Source: an uncultured Eubacterium sp. (GTDB taxonomy: Bacteria > Bacillota > Clostridia > Lachnospirales > Lachnospiraceae). From it: a DNA stretch of 17,774 nt. The translations under genes were made by a program, and so were the position numbers. This document shows, one piece after another, positions 12,993 through 17,774 of the stretch (positions are counted from its first letter, which is position 1; each line of letters opens with the position of its first letter). Under the pieces are notes generated by a model that searched no databases, had not been told where the DNA came from, and saw nothing but the letters and a program-made list of their open reading frames with translations. The stretch is from NCBI GenBank assembly GCA_934316925.1, contig CAKREC010000041.1, positions 1 through 17,774 on the forward strand, in the 5' to 3' direction.

Positions 12993-13787
12993 TTATGCCC
13001 GCCGCTTCTGTTCTAACCGGATCTTATCCGCGATCATGGCTACAAATTCAGAATTGGTCGGTTTTCCTTTGCCATTATTCACCGTATAGCCAAACAGTTC
13101 ATCGATCGTATCCACTTTGCCGCGGCTCCATGCCACTTCGATCGCATGCCGGATCGCACGTTCCACACGACTTGGCGTCGTATCATGTTGTTTGGCGATG
13201 GAAGGATACAGAATTTTTGTGATCGAATTCAACATCTCCTGATCATCCACCGACATCAGGATGGCATCCCGCAGATACTGATACCCTTTAATGTGAGCCG
13301 GGACTCCGATCTCATGAATGATGTTGGTAACATTGGATTCCAGGTTATAACGAACAAGTTCATCATGACGACTCTGTTCTTTTCCTCTTCCGACATAGGC
13401 ATTGGCCACGCCTGGCTTGAAATACTGAACATGTCGCAGGATCATCTGTTTGTCGAACGGTTTTAAGATATAATACGCCGCCCCTAATTCAAATGCCCGG
13501 TTGGTGATCCCATCCTGAACAATACCGGAAACAACAATAACCTCCGGTCTTTTCTTCAAGGTGGCATCCTGCCGAAGATGCTCCAGAACTCCGATCCCGT
13601 CCAGCTTAGGCATAATAAGATCAAGCAGAACAAGGTCAGGTTCTGTTTCGCGGATCATCCCCAAAGCCTCCTGACCATCTTCTGCTTTTCCAACAACTTG
13701 AATTTCATCGTCATCCGTGAGTATTGATTCCAGCGAAGAAGTCATTCTTTTATTGTCATCAACAATCAATACTTTCAGTTTCGTCAT
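12993..13787 (-). CDS. spo0A: Stage 0 sporulation master regulator Spo0A
   Basis: A 264-residue response regulator that, once phosphorylated, binds 0A boxes and commits the cell to sporulation. The receiver domain (1-125) shows acidic Asp10-Asp11, phospho-acceptor Asp56 in LVLLDLIMP and Lys109 in YILKPFD. The C-terminal Spo0A DNA-binding domain (about 150-260) carries the characteristic helix region with [27 protein letters not shown]. Length and start are standard, with GGAGG seven bases before the ATG. It has its own promoter with an embedded 0A-like box, so it probably autoregulates. Upstream of it lies an alpha-galactosidase gene, with spoIVB beyond that. Confidence 0.97.
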   Translation of the reverse strand: MTKLKVLIVDDNKRMTSSLESILTDDDEIQVVGKAEDGQEALGMIRETEPDLVLLDLIMPKLDGIGVLEHLRQDATLKKRPEVIVVSGIVQDGITNRAFELGAAYYILKPFDKQMILRHVQYFKPGVANAYVGRGKEQSRHDELVRYNLESNVTNIIHEIGVPAHIKGYQYLRDAILMSVDDQEMLNSITKILYPSIAKQHDTTPSRVERAIRHAIEVAWSRGKVDTIDELFGYTVNNGKGKPTNSEFVAMIADKIRLEQKRRA

Positions 13788-13838
13788 TCCTATACCTCCA
13801 ATTAAAATATAAATTTTTTATAAACAACTTTTAGGTAC

Positions 13839-13867
13839 AGTATAACCGCTATTTTTCGATAAATCAA
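13839..13867 (-). promoter_or_regulatory. spo0A promoter with embedded 0A-like box
   Basis: Minus strand TTGATT (13867-13862), 17 bases, TATACT (13844-13839). Within the spacer, TATCGAA (13861-13855) matches the Spo0A box TGTCGAA at 6 of 7, which suggests self-control. I see no convincing sigma-H promoter. Confidence 0.5.
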
Positions 13868-13928
13868 GTCAAGATTATAATTTTATTTTATTATTTTTTA
13901 ATTTATTTTTAATTTTTAGACATCTCCC

Positions 13929-13952
13929 CCCAAAAAACGACAGTCTCTTGGG
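13929..13952 (-). other. Stem-loop after the alpha-galactosidase gene
   Basis: On the minus strand, CCCAAGAGAC pairs with GUUUUUUGGG (two G-U) around UGUC, starting 1 base past the stop. No T tract follows, so it may protect the 3' end and not act as a simple intrinsic terminator. Confidence 0.4.
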
Positions 13953-13953
13953 A

Positions 13954-16056
13954 TCACTTGAGGTGGATCGCAACAGCATTCATATTTTCGGTCGGCTTGT
14001 ACGTCAGAATACCATTCTCACAGGAAACCTGTGCTTTGCCATCATAACTATATACCTGTTTGATCTGTGTACCGCAATCGTGTACATCAACCTGTATAGA
14101 CTCCGGCAGATCCCCATGAAAACAATGGATCGTAACCAGTGCTTCGCCATCCTCCTTTTTCTGAACGATCGCCTGATATCCTTCCGGATGACGGTCACTT
14201 CGGATCTTAGGACAGCGATGATAACTCTTACCATCCCGGATGATCATGGATACTTCCTTGTAAAATGCAATTCCTCTCTCGATCACATCCCATTGTTCCT
14301 TTGTCAGATTATTTACATCGCCGGATAAACACATTCTGCCAAGGAATGTGTTAGCAATCGAATATCCGATCCGCTTGAGGGAGTCTTTTTCCCGGATCAC
14401 TGCCCAGATCTGGCTCTGTCTTGGCAGGATCGCACGGTGAAGATTGGCTGCTACGATCGGAATCTCTTCCGTTTCATGTGCATCGGAAAAGGATGCCATG
14501 GAGCACAAACTCATCATGAGAGGCTCCAGTTTATGTCCACCGGAAGCGCAGTTTTCCAGAATAATACCCGGAACATTTTCCTTTACTTTCTTAACAAATG
14601 CTACCGAAGCTTCCATATTTCTCCGGAGTCCCTCTCCCAGTGATTCACAGCCGTCACAGCCAATGCCGATCGTATCATTATAGTCCATCTTCATGTATTC
14701 AAAGCCATAAGTATTGAGCATGTCGATCACTTTATGTGTAAGGTATTCATCAACCCATGGGTCGTTCATATTCCAGAACCGTCTGCTATATGTACTGAGA
14801 ACTTTTCCATCTTTGTGAAGAAGATGCTCTTCTTTATGGTATGCTTTTGCGGCACTTCCCACATTGTCTATCTCAAACCAGATTCCCGGTTTCATACCGG
14901 CATCCCGAATCGCAGAAACTGTTTTTTCCAGTCCCTCCGGGAACAAAGTCGGTGATACATTGTAGTCACCCATGCTGATGTCCCACGGCACACCGTCCTC
15001 CTTAAACCAGCCACAGTCGATCACAAAGTATTCAAATCCCTTGTCTTTGATCGAATTTAAAATTCCGCTGATATTTTCATGGGAAGGACATCCCCAGGTT
15101 GTGCAGTATTCATTGAAGATGATCGGCAAGTGATTCTCGGATTCCGGAACCTCTTTGAGATATTTCTTTCCTGCTGCCACCAGACGATTGCAAAGATCAT
15201 CTACATCTCCTTTGCAAACCGTAAGGATCGCTTTTGGAGTCTCAAACTGTTCTCCCGGCTGAATGTCTTTCATCCAGTGACCAAACTCACGATCTGCCAG
15301 TCCACCGCTGATATGTAAACCGTCATCCTGACGATACACCTCCATCTGCCAGGATGATTCATGCGCCAGCTGGGCACCCCAGAGCACCTCATGCGCCGTA
15401 TCTTCCACTGCCACAAATGGAAAATATTTCAAAACCGGCATCGAACCGATTGCCCCAAACCGCTCAACGCCAACCGACCAGTTCGACCAGCTTGGTTCCA
15501 GCTGAAGATCCTCTACCGTGTCCGTTACCAGCCTTCCCTCATGACTCCATTTACTGCGGAGGCGGTGGACAAGAAGAGAATTCGGTGCATCTCCTTCAGT
15601 AAACGGAGTGATATTCGACATCTCAAAACTGGACAGCATCTCCAACGTAACTTTTTCTCCGCTCTGGTTACAAAAGACGTTTTTCATCTCAAAACTCTCT
15701 TCGCCTTCATAATATGTAATGATATTATCCAATTCATAACCACGACGATCTTTCATGACGGTCGTGATCGTTGTCACGTTTCTATTCTTTTCCTCTTTCT
15801 GCGAATCATATTCAAATAAGTTTGCCGTCTCACAATTGTGCATCGTCTGTCCATGCCCATAACAATTCGGGTAAATATCCCCCATCAGCTTGCACTGGGC
15901 AAGGCTATTGACCCGGTAAAACTTTTGTGTACTGACATCATTATCTTCCATTGCGGCAGGCATCATATAAAATCCGACCCGCTTATAATCTGTTTCCTGT
16001 TCAAAGATCAGCACCATATCCCCTAAATAGTGTTTTGACACCCGTTGAATTGACAT
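13954..16056 (-). CDS. Alpha-galactosidase, GH36 family
   Basis: A 700-residue GH36-type glycosidase that removes alpha-1,6-galactose from melibiose, raffinose-family sugars or galactomannan fragments. A beta-sandwich N domain (1-300) precedes the TIM barrel (about 305-620). Key segments are FVIDCGW (345-351), the nucleophile Asp458 in YMKMDYN, ENCASGGH (501-508) and the acid/base Asp525 in SFSDAHE. These motifs are looser than in the classical branch (YMKMDYN and SFSDAHE where KWDMNR and SDNTDA are usual), so specificity could differ. No signal peptide, so it acts on sugars already taken up. AGGAGG precedes the ATG and it has its own promoter. No transporter gene is adjacent. It sits between spoIVB and spo0A, an unusual place. 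Confidence 0.88.
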   Translation of the reverse strand: MSIQRVSKHYLGDMVLIFEQETDYKRVGFYMMPAAMEDNDVSTQKFYRVNSLAQCKLMGDIYPNCYGHGQTMHNCETANLFEYDSQKEEKNRNVTTITTVMKDRRGYELDNIITYYEGEESFEMKNVFCNQSGEKVTLEMLSSFEMSNITPFTEGDAPNSLLVHRLRSKWSHEGRLVTDTVEDLQLEPSWSNWSVGVERFGAIGSMPVLKYFPFVAVEDTAHEVLWGAQLAHESSWQMEVYRQDDGLHISGGLADREFGHWMKDIQPGEQFETPKAILTVCKGDVDDLCNRLVAAGKKYLKEVPESENHLPIIFNEYCTTWGCPSHENISGILNSIKDKGFEYFVIDCGWFKEDGVPWDISMGDYNVSPTLFPEGLEKTVSAIRDAGMKPGIWFEIDNVGSAAKAYHKEEHLLHKDGKVLSTYSRRFWNMNDPWVDEYLTHKVIDMLNTYGFEYMKMDYNDTIGIGCDGCESLGEGLRRNMEASVAFVKKVKENVPGIILENCASGGHKLEPLMMSLCSMASFSDAHETEEIPIVAANLHRAILPRQSQIWAVIREKDSLKRIGYSIANTFLGRMCLSGDVNNLTKEQWDVIERGIAFYKEVSMIIRDGKSYHRCPKIRSDRHPEGYQAIVQKKEDGEALVTIHCFHGDLPESIQVDVHDCGTQIKQVYSYDGKAQVSCENGILTYKPTENMNAVAIHLK

Positions 16057-16095
16057 ACTAACATTCCTCCTGATTGTTGTTCATTTGATATACCC

Positions 16096-16124
16096 AATAT
16101 ACTGAATTTTCCAATGTTTTTCAA
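16096..16124 (-). promoter_or_regulatory. Sigma-A promoter of the alpha-galactosidase gene
   Basis: Minus strand TTGAAA (16124-16119), 17 bases, TATATT (16101-16096). It lies in the 81-base gap after spoIVB, so the gene can be expressed apart from sporulation. Confidence 0.6.
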
Positions 16125-16137
16125 TTGATTTTTCCCG

Positions 16138-17358
16138 CTATTTTGACGCTTCGATCATATTTTCAATAAATACCCCGTACCCCCTTGTCGGGTCCTTTAC
16201 AAAAACATGCGTGACTGCACCGATCATTTTCCCATTCTGCAAAATAGGACTTCCACTCATTCCCTGCACAATTCCTCCTGTTTTTTTCAACAACTCCGGA
16301 TCTGTAATATGAACGATCATGCTTTTATTATCATTCCGATTCATATAGATCTGTTCAATTTCTATTTCATATTTTTTTGTCGATCCGTCCGGAGAAGAAA
16401 GAATATAAGCCTTTCCCGTTTTGATTTCCTGTTTCATGCCAAGGGATACCAATTCTCCCGATATTTTCTTTTGATCGGCAATCTTTCCAAATACACCAAA
16501 TTCCGTATTTTTTTCAATCTTGCCATATTGGTTTGCCGCAACCATATTAATGTATCCCTGCAGTTCTCCCGGTTTTCCTTTCTGACCTTTGGTAATCCCA
16601 AGAATTCTTGTCTGATACAACTCTCCATCTTTGAGATTCAACAGTGTGCCGGTATCCGAATCTGCTATTCCATGACCGAGTGTACCAAAATCCCCCGCTT
16701 CGGTGACATAAGTCAATGTTCCAATCCCCTGCGTGTCCTCTCTGACCCAGGTTCCAATCTTATACATATTGTCTCCGGTCAAAACAGGTTTGATCAAAAC
16801 AGTAAGTACCTTCTTTCCCCTTTTGATCGCAACCTTTGTCTTTTTCCCTTTGGATTTTTGAATTTTTTTGTTTAGTTCCGCTATGGTAGACACGTTTTCT
16901 CCGTCCCATTTCACAATATAATCCCCGGACATAAACACATCTTTTCCGGGGCTGTAAACCAAGCCGTCTTTTCCCTGCACATCTGCACACCCCAGCACCA
17001 GAAGTCCTTTTGTCTCTACATAAATTCCAATCGGCTCGCCGCTGGGTACTACTTTCATCTCACGGATCACTTTTACATTGACTTTTTTTACCTGAAACAA
17101 TCCAAAAAACTTGACCGGCACCTGGTACGTTCCAAGTTTTTCCGATGCCATAGAAAAGCCACTGTCCTGATTCGTCGTTTTTAATACTTCCTTTGACTCT
17201 TCCACCGAGAAGCCAGCAGGCAGCGAGATCTGTTTTTTGTCCCCTGAAAACAAATATAACGAATTGGGAATTCGATCCAGCGAATATTCCCACAGTACAC
17301 CGATCACAACCAGATCCAATACTAAAAAAACAATCAACCATCTTCTTAATGCCTTCAT
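16138..17358 (-). CDS. spoIVB: SpoIVB signalling serine peptidase
   Basis: A 406-residue S55-family peptidase made in the forespore; in B. subtilis it crosses the inner membrane and cleaves SpoIVFA to release SpoIVFB and activate sigma-K. One N-terminal membrane segment (about 6-24) is followed by a PDZ domain (about 100-185, with VMSGDYIVKWDGENVSTIAELNKKI inside) and the peptidase domain. The catalytic His lies in TLGHGIAD near 230 and the Ser is Ser368 in GMSGSPI. Length fits the family. The start at 17358 gives the membrane anchor directly; a TTG six codons earlier lies within the ribosome binding region and is less likely. It follows recN, the standard order. Confidence 0.93.
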   Translation of the reverse strand: MKALRRWLIVFLVLDLVVIGVLWEYSLDRIPNSLYLFSGDKKQISLPAGFSVEESKEVLKTTNQDSGFSMASEKLGTYQVPVKFFGLFQVKKVNVKVIREMKVVPSGEPIGIYVETKGLLVLGCADVQGKDGLVYSPGKDVFMSGDYIVKWDGENVSTIAELNKKIQKSKGKKTKVAIKRGKKVLTVLIKPVLTGDNMYKIGTWVREDTQGIGTLTYVTEAGDFGTLGHGIADSDTGTLLNLKDGELYQTRILGITKGQKGKPGELQGYINMVAANQYGKIEKNTEFGVFGKIADQKKISGELVSLGMKQEIKTGKAYILSSPDGSTKKYEIEIEQIYMNRNDNKSMIVHITDPELLKKTGGIVQGMSGSPILQNGKMIGAVTHVFVKDPTRGYGVFIENMIEASK

Positions 17359-17374
17359 ATATCCATTTCCCCTC

Positions 17375-17410
17375 AAAAAAAATAGAGCCTACTGCTTGTA
17401 AGCTCTATTT
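17375..17410 (-). terminator. Terminator between recN and spoIVB
   Basis: On the minus strand, AAATAGAGC pairs with GCTCTATTT around a 13-base loop, followed by a run of eight Ts (17382-17375). It lies 33 bases past the recN stop and its T tract ends 17 bases before the spoIVB ATG. Confidence 0.75.
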
Positions 17411-17439
17411 AGTATGGATCAATGAAATGATTTTTATGT
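17410..17439 (-). promoter_or_regulatory. Possible forespore (sigma-F/sigma-G) promoter of spoIVB
   Basis: Minus strand ACATA (17439-17435), 18 bases, CATACTA (17416-17410). The sigma-G pattern is about GHATR-N17/18-CATnnTA; only the first base differs. B. subtilis spoIVB is forespore-expressed. The start would fall inside the 5' arm of the terminator hairpin. Confidence 0.4.
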
Positions 17440-17443
17440 TTTT

Positions 17444-17774
17444 CTATTTATAATTTTTTTGCTTTGTCGCCAATTGTTTCATTTCTTTTGCGTTCTCATA
17501 TACCGCATCCGTAATCTGCACACCACCAAGGATCCGTGCCAGCTCGACGATCATCTCTTCTTCATTCAATGGTCGGATGTTGGTAACGGAAGCATCTTTT
17601 GTCACTTCTTTTTCAATGACAAAATGGCGGTCTGCCATCGCTGCGATCTGATATAAATGGGTAATACAGATAATCTGATGTTCTTTTCCCAAAACGCTCA
17701 TTTTTTCTGAAACTTTTTGTGCCGTTCTTCCACTAATACCAACATCGATCTCATCAAAGATCAGCGTTTCAATA
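17444..17774 (-). CDS. recN: DNA repair protein RecN, C-terminal 109 codons (rest outside window)
   Basis: The minus-strand frame is open to the window edge and reads TLIFDEIDVGISGRTAQKV, the Walker B and D-loop of the SMC-like ATPase RecN, then IICITHLYQIAAMADRHFVIEKE, the switch-histidine region, and ends with a helical tail. RecN tethers DNA ends in double-strand break repair. The usual ITHLPQ carries Tyr in place of Pro; the His is kept. An apparent ATG at 17701 lies inside the conserved ATPase region and is not the start. recN followed by spoIVB is the normal clostridial and bacillar order. Confidence 0.92.
   Translation of the reverse strand, partial: IETLIFDEIDVGISGRTAQKVSEKMSVLGKEHQIICITHLYQIAAMADRHFVIEKEVTKDASVTNIRPLNEEEMIVELARILGGVQITDAVYENAKEMKQLATKQKNYK

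Noticed and set aside
15361..15819. 152-residue plus-strand open frame inside the alpha-galactosidase gene
   Set aside because: Antisense shadow without RBS or family features.
16207..16875. 222-residue plus-strand open frame inside spoIVB
   Set aside because: Antisense to conserved SpoIVB domains including the catalytic motifs; no RBS.

Overview
The window looks like chromosomal DNA from a motile, spore-forming anaerobe of the class Clostridia, most likely a Lachnospiraceae relative. The reasons are spo0A, spoIVB and recN, a strictly anaerobic class III ribonucleotide reductase, an iron alcohol dehydrogenase of the butanol dehydrogenase type, AT-rich intergenic DNA with strong AGGAGG ribosome binding sites, and a flagellin start typical of that family. 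I cannot name a genus. Every protein gene except one reads leftward (minus strand); the exception is a small tyrosine recombinase at 520-1098.

Left end (1-1260): the first 19 codons of flagellin, then csrA 128 bases upstream of it, then a segment bounded by two inverted 29-bp sites (464-492 and 1220-1248). Inside the segment are the recombinase gene and, near its right edge, a good sigma-28 (sigma-D) promoter that points right, away from csrA and flagellin. Inverting the segment would aim this promoter at csrA-flagellin. I read this as a self-contained flagellar phase-variation switch, captured here in the OFF orientation. The csrA and flagellin leaders both carry CsrA-type GGA hairpin sites overlapping or preceding their ribosome binding sites, so a post-transcriptional layer sits on top of the DNA switch.

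1261-4800: a dyad-rich tail and a terminator, then the leftward operon nrdD-nrdG-dut (anaerobic dNTP synthesis, its activase, and dUTPase), with a clear sigma-A promoter and a possible NrdR box. 4795-7828: iron alcohol dehydrogenase, a sigma-like protein with no region 4, and mutY, closely spaced. 7983-8055: tRNA-Gly(GCC). 8215-11326: gap-pgk-tpiA, the lower-glycolysis cluster, with a Rex-like operator in the gap leader and terminator-like hairpins in both intergenic gaps. 11446-12882: glycogen synthase glgA.

12993-17774: the sporulation neighbourhood recN (partial), spoIVB, spo0A, with a GH36 alpha-galactosidase gene lying between spoIVB and spo0A, where I would expect the two sporulation genes to be adjacent.

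The most interesting part is the left end: an inverter gene, its recombination sites, an orientation-dependent terminator and a flagellar sigma promoter packed into about 790 bp in front of csrA and flagellin.
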